Shown here: positions 36,220-44,459 of the stretch, one piece after another | How the letters are laid out: the number at the start of each line of letters is the position of its first letter | Position numbering within the stretch: the stretch's first letter is position 1 | DNA from: Gallaecimonas xiamenensis 3-C-1 | GTDB taxonomy: Bacteria > Pseudomonadota > Gammaproteobacteria > Enterobacterales > Gallaecimonadaceae | Assembly (NCBI RefSeq): GCF_000299915.1 | Contig: NZ_AMRI01000020.1 | Span: forward strand, 1 to 64,000 | Length of the DNA: 64,000 bases | Direction of reading: 5' to 3' | Position numbers and translations under genes: made by a program | Notes under the pieces: generated by a model | Seen by the model: only the letters and a program-made list of their open reading frames with translations | What the model was told of the DNA's origin: nothing | Databases searched by the model: none

Positions 36220-36561
36220 GTGAACAACAGCAAACGCCGCCAACAGCTCCGCCACGCCTTGCGCCACCCCATTCCCGTGCTGGTCCACCACCGCAGCCTG
36301 CGCAGCGGTACCCGGGTGGTCGAAGGCATGTTGCTGGATGCCAGCGAACAAGGCATGGGCATACTGGTGATGGAACCCATAGCCCTGGCCAGCCGCTGCA
36401 CCGTCGAGGTGTTGCACGAAGAGCAGCCCCAGCGCTTTCAGGGAGAGATCTGCTACGCCACCAAGACCGACTATGGTATCCGCCTTGGCATCTTGCTGGA
36501 CGGCGACGGCAACGGCGTCTTCCTGCGCTACCTGGACGATATCGGCGCCGAACTGGAATGA
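36220..36561 (+). CDS. PilZ-domain protein with intact c-di-GMP motifs
   Basis: A 113-aa single PilZ domain. The RQQLR stretch fits RxxxR and DASEQG fits D/N-x-S-x-x-G, the two c-di-GMP-binding motifs. It starts with GTG at 36220. No other domain is present, so it is probably a small c-di-GMP-responsive adaptor for motility, adhesion or biofilm. A close paralogue follows 94 bp downstream. A hairpin terminator separates them. Confidence 0.83.
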   Translation: MNNSKRRQQLRHALRHPIPVLVHHRSLRSGTRVVEGMLLDASEQGMGILVMEPIALASRCTVEVLHEEQPQRFQGEICYATKTDYGIRLGILLDGDGNGVFLRYLDDIGAELE

Positions 36562-36566
36562 CCATG

Positions 36567-36587
36567 GCCCCGATTTGGGGCTTTTTT
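36567..36587 (+). terminator. Terminator between the PilZ paralogues
   Basis: GCCCC (36567-36571), loop GATTT, GGGGC (36577-36581), then six T. Confidence 0.78.
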
Positions 36588-36655
36588 GTTTTGCTCGCTG
36601 CCAGCCGGTCTACACTCAAGGCATGCAAAATTCCCAGCATCACCAGGGATGGGCC

Positions 36656-36997
36656 ATGAACCACAAGTACCGTGAACAGCAGCGTTTTGCCCTAGGCACG
36701 CCGGTTCCGGTACTGATCCACCGCCAGGACAAACAAGGTGAAAATCAGGCTCCCGTCGAAGGCATGTTGCTGGACGCGGGGGAGCAGAGCATGGGCATAG
36801 TGGTGCTGGAGCCACTGGAACTCACCAGCCTCTGTATCGTTGAAGTCTGCGACGAAGACGCCCCCGAGCACTTTCGCGGCGAGGTCTGTTACCTGGCCAA
36901 TACCGAGTACGGGGTCAGGCTCGGCATACTGCTCTTTGACGAGGGGGACATGCCCTTTCTCGACTACCTGATGTGCATCGGCGTTCGCCTCAAATAA
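36656..36997 (+). CDS. PilZ-like paralogue with degenerate second motif
   Basis: A 113-aa protein aligning end to end with the preceding PilZ protein (shared EGMLLDA, EQ-MGI-V-EP and YGVRLGILL). REQQR keeps the RxxxR motif, but the second motif reads DAGEQS instead of DASEQG, losing both the Ser and the Gly. c-di-GMP binding may therefore be weak or lost, and it may act as a partner of its neighbour. I start at 36656; an in-frame ATG at 36623 would add eleven residues. Confidence 0.78.
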   Translation: MNHKYREQQRFALGTPVPVLIHRQDKQGENQAPVEGMLLDAGEQSMGIVVLEPLELTSLCIVEVCDEDAPEHFRGEVCYLANTEYGVRLGILLFDEGDMPFLDYLMCIGVRLK

Positions 36998-37023
36998 AAA
37001 AGCCCGCTCAAAGCGGGCTTTTT
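36996..37023. terminator. Bidirectional terminator
   Basis: AGCCCGCT (37001-37008), loop CAA, AGCGGGCT (37012-37019), flanked by A and T runs, between the PilZ-like gene and convergent rlmM. Confidence 0.88.
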
Positions 37024-37024
37024 G

Positions 37025-38092
37025 TTATTTGCGGCTCAAATGCACGGTGATCTCTTCCCGATCATAGTAGAGGTGCTTGGCGGCCAGGCGGTAAGGTACC
37101 CCGGCTTCGTCCAGGCGCTCGTAGATGATCTCCAGACACTCTTCTACGGTGTGGAAACGGCGCTTAACCGGCAACTTGAGGTTGAAGATGGCCTCGACGC
37201 ACCAGTCGCCGATAAACCAGTCGCACATCAGGTTAGCTACCCGCTTGGGGCTCTCAATCATGTCGCACACCAGCCAGTGGACATTGCGCTTTTTCGGCAG
37301 CCACTTGAAGCCGTCGTCACGGACATGCTTGACCTGGCCGGTGTCCATCAGCTTCTGGTCCATGGGGCCGTTGTCGATGGCGCTGACCATCATGCCTTTT
37401 TGCACCAGCTGATAGGTCCAGCCACCGGGGGCCGCTCCCAGATCCACGGCGTTCATCCCCGACTCCATGCGTTTTTCCCGCTGGGTCTTGGACAGGAAGT
37501 AATGGAAGGCCTCTTCCAGCTTCAGGGTGGAACGGCTGGGGGCGTCCTTGGGGAACTTCAAACGCATGATCCCCATCAGGTGGGGATAGTGGTTCTTGGG
37601 CTGGGAATAGCCGATAAAGGCGCTGTCGGTACCGGTAAAGCAGACGTGCAGCACCGGCTTGTCGTCATTTTCCTTGGCGGTCAGCTTGCCGGCCTTTTTG
37701 AAAAAGGCCTTCATGGGGGTGGCAATGGACCGGCACAGGCGGTTCAGCTCCTTGCCTTCGTTGGTGTCCGGGGTTTCCACCCACAGGCGCCCACATTCGG
37801 GCAGATCTTCGGCGGCCGCCATATACAGGGGGTTGAGCCTGTCCTCGGTGGACATATCCAGCACCTGGGGGGCCACCCTCAGCATCTGGCGGGCAAAGAT
37901 CAGTTTGCTCACCGGCAGCTGGTTCAGCAACTTGGCGCTGTCGGACTCCTGGTAACACTCGAACAATACATAGCCGGTGTTGCCCTTGAGGCGGGCGAAA
38001 CCGAAAACCTCACGCTCGGCGGCGCGGGCTTCGATCTCCTGGGCACATTCCCCTTCAAAGCCGGGGCGGCAGTAGAGCAGCAGATGCTTCAC
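37025..38092 (-). CDS. rlmM: 23S rRNA 2'-O-methyltransferase RlmM (C2498)
   Basis: A 355-aa enzyme that methylates the ribose of C2498 in 23S rRNA. An N-terminal THUMP-like region is followed by a Rossmann methyltransferase domain with the SAM loop VDLGAAPGGWTYQL. The catalytic Lys-Asp-Lys-Glu-type residues fall in WLVCDMIESPKRV and FNLKLPVKRR. It overlaps ygdD by four bases and lies downstream of gcvA, as in E. coli (gcvA-ygdD-rlmM). Confidence 0.96.
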   Translation of the reverse strand: MKHLLLYCRPGFEGECAQEIEARAAEREVFGFARLKGNTGYVLFECYQESDSAKLLNQLPVSKLIFARQMLRVAPQVLDMSTEDRLNPLYMAAAEDLPECGRLWVETPDTNEGKELNRLCRSIATPMKAFFKKAGKLTAKENDDKPVLHVCFTGTDSAFIGYSQPKNHYPHLMGIMRLKFPKDAPSRSTLKLEEAFHYFLSKTQREKRMESGMNAVDLGAAPGGWTYQLVQKGMMVSAIDNGPMDQKLMDTGQVKHVRDDGFKWLPKKRNVHWLVCDMIESPKRVANLMCDWFIGDWCVEAIFNLKLPVKRRFHTVEECLEIIYERLDEAGVPYRLAAKHLYYDREEITVHLSRK

Positions 38093-38460
38093 AGGTTCTC
38101 CTTGAGGGCGGCCACCAGCAACGACAGCCAGCCCAGGACAAGCAACAGGCCCCCCAACGGGGTGATGGGGCCAAAAAATTTGATACCGGTCAGCCCTAAC
38201 AGATAGAGGCTACCGGAGAAAAACAACACGCCCACCACCATCAGCCAGGCACCGGCGGTCACCCAGGGGCTGGGCAGGCGGGCAGCCAAAGCCACCAGGG
38301 CCAGCAGCGCCACCGCATGGATAAGCTGGTAGCGCACCCCGGTGTCCACCACCTCAACCATGGCCGGGCTGACCAGTTTTTTCAGGCCGTGGGCGGCAAA
38401 GGCCCCCATCAACACGCCGGTGGCGCCATAAAGGGCGCTGAGGATTAGGATGATGCGCAT
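38089..38460 (-). CDS. ygdD: DUF423-family membrane protein (YgdD)
   Basis: A 123-aa protein with four transmembrane helices. Family features are GATGVLMGAFAAHGLKK and HAVALLALVAL, with the C-terminal ITPLGGLLLVLGWLSL. The function is unknown. It is translationally coupled on both sides: a one-base overlap with the upstream hydrolase gene and a four-base overlap with rlmM. Confidence 0.92.
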   Translation of the reverse strand: MRIILILSALYGATGVLMGAFAAHGLKKLVSPAMVEVVDTGVRYQLIHAVALLALVALAARLPSPWVTAGAWLMVVGVLFFSGSLYLLGLTGIKFFGPITPLGGLLLVLGWLSLLVAALKENL

Positions 38461-39059
38461 CAGCTGTGCTCCTGGATAAAGGTCAGCATGGCAGTCAGGG
38501 CCATGGCCAGGTTGCCCGCCTCGCTATGGCCGCTGGTTTTACGGGGTTTAAAACTGTGGTCGCCGTCGGGCAAAAACTGCACCGGAACCTTGAGTCCATA
38601 GCCCGCCACCTCGGCGCGGGCGCCAAAGGTATCCCGCTCCCCTTGCAGGATCAAGGCGGGCGTGGGCAATTTTTCAATAGGCTCCAGGCGCAGCCGCTCC
38701 GGCTTGCCGGGGGGATGGAAGGGGTAACCCAGGGCAATCACCCCCTTAACCTCTTGTCCCGCCTCACAAAGCTCGGCCGCCAGGTTCATGGCGACCCGCG
38801 CCCCAAGGGACTTGCCGGCCAGGAACAAGGGCCCTTCAAGGCCACGGCATTGCTCGGCCATGGCTTCCACCAGCACCGGCATCTTGTCCGGAGGCCTGGG
38901 TTTGCCGGCAGCAATGGCCTTTTGCATATAGGGAAAATCGAAGCTGCGTACCTCTATGCCCGCCGCAACCAGGCCGGCCTTTACCTGCTGCATAAAGGGG
39001 TGATGCTGGCCGGCGCCACTGCCGTGGGCCAGTACCAGCTTAACCTGCGACATGGACAT
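38460..39059 (-). CDS. Small alpha/beta-hydrolase (KANL3/Tex30-like)
   Basis: A 199-aa hydrolase: oxyanion segment LVLAHGSGAGQHHPFM, nucleophile in LAGKSLGARVA, acid in LQGERDTFG and His in LPDGDHSFKPRK. This matches the KANL3/Tex30-like alpha/beta-hydrolase family, of unknown substrate. It lies between gcvA and ygdD, which are adjacent in enterics, and overlaps gcvA by 20 bases and ygdD by one, so the four genes form one tightly coupled unit. A second in-frame ATG at 39053 is possible. Confidence 0.85.
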   Translation of the reverse strand: MSMSQVKLVLAHGSGAGQHHPFMQQVKAGLVAAGIEVRSFDFPYMQKAIAAGKPRPPDKMPVLVEAMAEQCRGLEGPLFLAGKSLGARVAMNLAAELCEAGQEVKGVIALGYPFHPPGKPERLRLEPIEKLPTPALILQGERDTFGARAEVAGYGLKVPVQFLPDGDHSFKPRKTSGHSEAGNLAMALTAMLTFIQEHS

Positions 39060-39969
39060 CCTCCGGCAACAGCCGCTCTTCCTCGGCCTTGACCAAGGAC
39101 AGTATCCAATCCCTGAAGGCCACTATCTTGCCCTGCTCGGCCTGGGACTGCTGGCAGACCAGGAAATAGGCGTTGGGGGAGCGCAGTACTTCCTTAAAGG
39201 GGCTAACCAGGCGGCCGGCGGTGATGTCCGGTTCAGCCAGCACCGAATGGGCCAGGGCTATCCCTTGGCCGTACATGGCCGCCTGCAGCACCATGGCCGA
39301 GTGGGAAAAGATAGGCCCCTGGTTGACCTTGATAAGGTGCGACAGCCCCAGGTGCTTGACCCAGCTCTGCCAGGCCTTGCGGCTGCCGTCGTGCAGCAGG
39401 GTGTGCTGGGCCAGGTCTTCGGGCTTTTCCAGGGGCTTGGGGCCGGACAGCAGCACCGGGCTGCACACCGGGATCAGGTATTCGGTCTGCAACCGGTCAG
39501 CCCGCAGCCCCGGCCAGTAGCCCCGGCCGTAATAGATGGCGATGTCCACATCGTCGGTCAGGCCCCCTTCTTCGGTCTCGGTGGCCTTGATGCGCACGTC
39601 GATGTCCGGGTGGGCCTCGGCAAAGCGGGCCAGGCGCGGCACCATCCATTGAATGGCGTAGCTCGGCTGCATGGCCACCGTCAGGGTACCTTTGGCGCTA
39701 CGGGCCAGCACCCGGGCCGTGGCTTCTGCCAGGTTCGAAAAAATATCTTTAATGTCCAGGTAGTAGCTCTGGCCTTCTTCGGTGAGCAGCAAGGAGCGGT
39801 TGCGGCGGCGAAAAAGCTTAAGGCCCAGATGGTCTTCCAGGGTCTTGATTTGGTGGCTGATCGCCGCCTGGGTAACGAAAAGTTCCTCGGCAGCCCGGGT
39901 GAAACTCAGGTGCCTGGCGGCGGCTTCAAAAGCCTTGAGGGCGTTCAGTGGCGGCAGTTGGCGGGCCAT
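39040..39969 (-). CDS. gcvA: Glycine cleavage regulator GcvA (LysR family)
   Basis: A 309-aa LysR regulator. The N-terminus RQLPPLNALKAFEAAARHLSFTRAAEELFVTQAAISHQIKTLEDHLGLKLFRR is the GcvA signature, including the long recognition helix. The effector domain includes DDVDIAIYYGRGYWPGL, typical of GcvA. In enterics it activates gcvTHP when glycine is high. Context with ygdD and rlmM supports orthology. Confidence 0.93.
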   Translation of the reverse strand: MARQLPPLNALKAFEAAARHLSFTRAAEELFVTQAAISHQIKTLEDHLGLKLFRRRNRSLLLTEEGQSYYLDIKDIFSNLAEATARVLARSAKGTLTVAMQPSYAIQWMVPRLARFAEAHPDIDVRIKATETEEGGLTDDVDIAIYYGRGYWPGLRADRLQTEYLIPVCSPVLLSGPKPLEKPEDLAQHTLLHDGSRKAWQSWVKHLGLSHLIKVNQGPIFSHSAMVLQAAMYGQGIALAHSVLAEPDITAGRLVSPFKEVLRSPNAYFLVCQQSQAEQGKIVAFRDWILSLVKAEEERLLPEDVHVAG

Positions 39970-40168
39970 GGGTGCTGTCCTGGCAATTCATAAATTTTTC
40001 TAATGCTTAGGGATTATATTTGATCGTTTGAAAAAGCACCAACGCAAATCTATATTGGCGCCACTTTCTGGAGCATTAGCTTTGAAAACGAGCAGTTAGG
40101 ATGACGTCTCGTTGTGCCAACCAAAGCGCTTCAGCCTTTCTCGGATTGCAGCTTTTTTGAGGTGAATT

Positions 40169-40378
40169 ATGTTTGCGGGATTGATTGCCGCCACCGCCCT
40201 GACCCTGATGCCGGTCGAGCGCCCTGAACCCATGGCCCTGGCCACCGTCCAGTTGGCCGAACTGGCCAGCAGCATCAATGATGCCGTAGCCGCCATCGAT
40301 GTGCAAAGCATCGAGCCGCTCAAGGCCAACACCCTGGAGACCGCCCAAATCGAAGGGCGCCACCAGGCTGCCGAATAA
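40169..40378 (+). CDS. Small unknown ORF upstream of the NLP gene
   Basis: A 69-aa ORF preceded by GAGGTG at a good distance and followed by a terminator. The N-terminus MFAGLIAATALTLMPV is weakly hydrophobic; the rest is acidic and Ala-rich. No family recognised. It is divergent from gcvA, the slot where enterics encode the small RNA GcvB, but no GcvB-like G/U-rich seed is visible. It may be a real small protein or part of a longer non-coding transcript. Confidence 0.45.
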   Translation: MFAGLIAATALTLMPVERPEPMALATVQLAELASSINDAVAAIDVQSIEPLKANTLETAQIEGRHQAAE

Positions 40379-40410
40379 CGCCCCGTTAGGGACGAACTGG
40401 TTGTGAACTT

Positions 40411-40436
40411 GCCCGGTGGACGCCGGGCTTTTTTTT
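40411..40436 (+). terminator. Terminator after the 69-aa ORF
   Basis: GCCCGG (40411-40416) and CCGGGC (40423-40428) with loop TGGACG, then eight T. Confidence 0.85.
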
Positions 40437-40526
40437 GCCCTTGCGCTGAACAAAAAAACGTCATTCCCCTTTGTTATCTTGGCTTTGGCAGCCTTTGCTG
40501 CCCATAACCATCACAAGGAGGACAAG

Positions 40527-41309
40527 ATGAAACTGACCCAAAGCCTGCCCCTGTTGGCCTTGCTGGCCCTGACTGCCAAAGCCGACGACTTTGCCCGCCT
40601 GGACGAGGCCCTGCCCCTGGCGGCAGAAGCCTATGCCATAGCCCCGGTGTTCGATTTTGACGGCGACGGCTGCCTGCCCAGCGCCGGCATCAGCCGCAGC
40701 GGCCAGCAAAACGGCGGCCTTAACCCCACTGGCGGCCTCACCAGCGGCTGCCGGGCCGGCAACTTTTTGGATCTGTCCAACACCCTGCACCGCTATGCCT
40801 GCGTCACCAGCGGTAATGACCGCTACTGCGGCCACTTCTATGCCCTGTATTTCTTAAAAGATCAGGTGCTGAGCGGCATCAAGAGCGGCCACCGCCACGA
40901 CTGGGAACATGTGGCCATCTGGACCAAGAACGGCCAGGTTACCCACGGCAGCTACAGCGCCCACGGCAGCCTTAACACCAAGGCCGCCAGCGAGTTGGAC
41001 AGCGAAGGGGGTCACATCAAGCTTGTCTACCACAAAGACGGCCTGCTGACCCACGCCATGCGCTTTTCCAAGATCAACGAACTGGCCGAGAACCCCTATG
41101 GCCGTTTCGTGACCCCAGCCATCACCAGTTGGTTTACCCTGCGGGGCGACGGCCTGGACAACGCCGCCATGGGTCAGCGCCTCAACAGCTACGACTATGG
41201 CTCGGCAACCATCCCCATGAAGGACAGCAACTTCGTCAGCAACCTCAACAATGGCAAGCCTGCCGACTACCCGGAGTTCACCCAGCAAAGTGCTGACCAG
41301 TCCCAATAA
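40527..41309 (+). CDS. Nep1-like (NPP1) necrosis-inducing cytolysin
   Basis: A 260-aa secreted protein. Signal peptide MKLTQSLPLLALLALTAKA, then an NPP1 domain with the hallmark heptapeptide GHRHDWE intact at residues 121-127, followed by HVAIWTKNGQV. Conserved Asp residues and Cys49/75/92/101 could provide the divalent-metal site and disulfides. NLPs bind sphingolipid head groups and lyse plant cells in phytopathogens; homologues in non-pathogens are scattered and poorly understood. An AAGGAGGAC ribosome site precedes the ATG. It is a single gene with its own terminator. Confidence 0.9.
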   Translation: MKLTQSLPLLALLALTAKADDFARLDEALPLAAEAYAIAPVFDFDGDGCLPSAGISRSGQQNGGLNPTGGLTSGCRAGNFLDLSNTLHRYACVTSGNDRYCGHFYALYFLKDQVLSGIKSGHRHDWEHVAIWTKNGQVTHGSYSAHGSLNTKAASELDSEGGHIKLVYHKDGLLTHAMRFSKINELAENPYGRFVTPAITSWFTLRGDGLDNAAMGQRLNSYDYGSATIPMKDSNFVSNLNNGKPADYPEFTQQSADQSQ

Positions 41310-41317
41310 GAAGCAAC

Positions 41318-41347
41318 AAAAAGCCCGGCAGACGCCGGGCTTTTTTT
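41318..41347. terminator. Bidirectional terminator
   Basis: A 12-bp stem AAAAAGCCCGGC (41318-41329), loop AGAC, complement at 41334-41345, between the NLP gene and convergent receptor gene. Confidence 0.9.
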
Positions 41348-43436
41348 AGAAGTTGTAGCGGTATCCCAGGCGCAGGGTACGGCCCCGCCCAGCCTGGTAG
41401 CTGCTGTTGCTGGCCTGGGTCTGGGCCAGGTAGTCGATGTATTGCTTGTCCAGCAGGTTATCGACCCCGAACGACAGCTTGTGCTGGCCAAGCTCGTAAC
41501 CCAGGGACAGGCTGAGCAGGCTGTAGCCGTCAAAATGGGCGCTCTGGCCGCCTTGGCCATCGGCAAAATCCTTGTCGAAGTAGTGGCTGGCCGCCAGTCG
41601 CCAGTCCAGATCGCCGTACTGGCCGTCCAGGTAAACCGTCAGGCTGTCGGGGCTGACGTTGGCGGCGTCCAGGTCGGCATCCACCTGGCCGTCATCGTTG
41701 CTGTCATAGCGGCCGTCCAACTGGCTGTAGACCAGGCCCAGGGTGCCACTTTCCCCCAGGTAAAAGCCCAAGTCTGCCGAGAAACCGTTGACCTTGGTTG
41801 CCTCACGGCGCACCTCGAAGATACCGTCGGCGTTGGCCACCAGCCGCGACCCCAGGTCGGACTCGTTTTCCCACAGGCTCAGCTGGCCGCGCCCCCAATC
41901 CCCCTGGTAGGCCAGGCCCAGTTCACGGTTGTCGGTAATGATGGGTTTGAGCACCAGGTAGTCGGCGATGCTCACGTCCGGCTGGTTAACCCCTCGGGTC
42001 ACCCGGCCCACATCGGGCATGGAGAAGCCCTGGCTGAGATTGGCAAAGAGGCGCCATTGGCCGTTGATCTGCCAACTGGCCCCCAGGTTTTTCATGGTTT
42101 CGGAGAAGCTGGGTGTGCCCCCTTTGACCTGGTAGCCGCCATAGCTGTAGAGGGTCTGGTAGTCGGGGATCTTCATGTCCACTTTTTCGTGGCGCAGGCC
42201 GGCGCTGATCAGCACCGAGTCCAGCAGCTGCCAGTCCAGTTGCAGGTAAGGCGCCAGGTTGTCGTAACGGCTTTGGGGAACCCAGGTACGTCCCGACTGG
42301 GCCAAGTCCTGGTCGGTCTTGTCACGGAACAGATCCAACCCGTAGACCGCCTTGACCGGCAGCCCGGCCAGTTGATCTTTGACCAGGGTCAGCTTGAGGC
42401 CGGTCTTCTGGGAGTTGATGCGGGATTGGTCGTAAAAATCCGGGCCCAGGGCCGGATCTTGGAAGGTGGCAAAGGTGCCGCCGCCGAAAAGGCCCTCGAA
42501 GTCCTGATAGAACAGCTGGCCATGGAATTGCTGGCCGCCGAAGAATTGGCTGTTACGGTAATCGAGGCTGTAGGTGCGCACCTGGTTGCGGGACGGGTCC
42601 CCTGGGTTGTCGCCCTTGATACTGGAGGTGGGGCGGCCGGTGGCCACGTCGCCGTTAACCAGCACATAGTCGCCCCGGCTTTCCAGCTCGAAGGCGTTGA
42701 CGGTCAGGCTCAGCTGCTGCTGGGCATCCAACTGGTGCACTACCTTGGCAAACAGATCGCTGCTGCGGCTGTCCATCAGGTCGCCCTGGGTGGGGTCGGT
42801 GCCGATGGCCTGGTCGTTGGCGTCGAAAAACAGGCCCCTGTCCCGGTACTGGAGCCCCAGCAAAAACTGGGTGTCTCCCAGGTTCTTGGCCAGGCTCGCC
42901 CCCAGGTGGTAACCCAGGCCGTCCTTGTCAAAGTCGTCGTTGGACTCGATGCCGGCATTGACGCTGAGGCTGTCGTCTTGGGGCCTTTTGGTGACGATAT
43001 TGATGATGCCGCCGCTGGCGCCCATGCCGTGCAGGGCATTGGCCCCCTGGATCACCTCTACCCGTTCGATAAGGGCGATATCTATGGTATGGCCGTCACG
43101 GCTGCCGTCCCGCAGGGGGTTGGACTGGGGTACGCCGTCAATCAGGTACAGGGGCTGGCGGCCGCGCAGCGACTCACCCCGGCTGGACAGCTGCTGGCTG
43201 GGCGGAGCAAAGCCCGGCACCAGCTGCGCCAGTATCGATGACAGGTCGTCATTGACCCGCCCCTGCCGTTCCAGGGCCTCGGCATTGATGATGGTCACCA
43301 TGTTGGGCAGGGAAGACACCGGCTTGTCGCCACGGCTGGCGGTCACCACCAGGTGTTCGGTGTTATCCAGGGCCTCGGCAAACAAGGGAGAGCTGAGGGA
43401 GGCCAGCAGGGCCAGGGCGAGAGGAGACTTGCGCAT
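41346..43436 (-). CDS. TonB-dependent siderophore receptor, IutA-like
   Basis: A 696-aa outer-membrane receptor. Signal peptide MRKSPLALALLASLSSPLFA, then a TonB box region (EHLVVTASR), a plug domain (LAQLVPGF, SLRGRQPLYLIDGVPQ, RVEVIQGANALHGMGASGGIINIVTKRP) and a beta-barrel ending in aromatic Phe (RTLRLGYRYNF). Plug and barrel features (LVPG..., SQGFSMPDVGRVTRG) resemble aerobactin receptors IutA/ChtA. A Fur-like box overlaps the region before the start. In-frame starts at 43448 and 43478 exist; the signal peptide favours 43436. It is probably the receptor for the iuc locus 10 kb away, though not adjacent. Confidence 0.85.
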   Translation of the reverse strand: MRKSPLALALLASLSSPLFAEALDNTEHLVVTASRGDKPVSSLPNMVTIINAEALERQGRVNDDLSSILAQLVPGFAPPSQQLSSRGESLRGRQPLYLIDGVPQSNPLRDGSRDGHTIDIALIERVEVIQGANALHGMGASGGIINIVTKRPQDDSLSVNAGIESNDDFDKDGLGYHLGASLAKNLGDTQFLLGLQYRDRGLFFDANDQAIGTDPTQGDLMDSRSSDLFAKVVHQLDAQQQLSLTVNAFELESRGDYVLVNGDVATGRPTSSIKGDNPGDPSRNQVRTYSLDYRNSQFFGGQQFHGQLFYQDFEGLFGGGTFATFQDPALGPDFYDQSRINSQKTGLKLTLVKDQLAGLPVKAVYGLDLFRDKTDQDLAQSGRTWVPQSRYDNLAPYLQLDWQLLDSVLISAGLRHEKVDMKIPDYQTLYSYGGYQVKGGTPSFSETMKNLGASWQINGQWRLFANLSQGFSMPDVGRVTRGVNQPDVSIADYLVLKPIITDNRELGLAYQGDWGRGQLSLWENESDLGSRLVANADGIFEVRREATKVNGFSADLGFYLGESGTLGLVYSQLDGRYDSNDDGQVDADLDAANVSPDSLTVYLDGQYGDLDWRLAASHYFDKDFADGQGGQSAHFDGYSLLSLSLGYELGQHKLSFGVDNLLDKQYIDYLAQTQASNSSYQAGRGRTLRLGYRYNF

Positions 43437-43464
43437 CGTTGTCGGCATCGAAAGGAAAATTCGC

Positions 43465-43483
43465 GCAAATGCTAACAATTATC
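43465..43483 (-). promoter_or_regulatory. Fur-like box before the IutA-like receptor
   Basis: Minus-strand GATAATTGTTAGCATTTGC matches 13 of 19 positions of GATAATGATAATCATTATC. It lies about 30 bases before the receptor start, placing it at the promoter. Iron repression is expected. Confidence 0.65.
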
Positions 43484-43534
43484 AAAAGCATGTCAATAGC
43501 CACAGCTGCTGATTGGGCCAGCAGTCGCAGCCAT

Positions 43535-43556
43535 AAAAAAGGAGGCTTGCGCCTCC
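43535..43556 (-). terminator. Terminator of the kdsA operon
   Basis: GGAGGC (43541-43546) pairs with GCCTCC (43551-43556) around TTGC; on the minus strand a T run follows. Confidence 0.82.
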
Positions 43557-43604
43557 CTTGTCCGTTGCTGGTTTAGGGCGAAGCGCCCTAGCACAGGTCG
43601 CCGG

Positions 43605-44459
<855 letters not shown>

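Noticed and set aside
39970..40168. gcvB small-RNA gene
   Set aside because: The location fits but the G/U-rich seed regions and CACAACAT-like sequence typical of GcvB are not visible.
40076..40464. Two overlapping minus-strand frames of about 120 codons near the gcvA promoter
   Set aside because: They cross two terminators and the better-supported 69-aa plus-strand ORF, and have no family features.
41442..43241. Long plus-strand open frame opposite the IutA-like receptor
   Set aside because: Antisense shadow; the minus strand has a full TonB-dependent receptor with signal peptide and C-terminal Phe.
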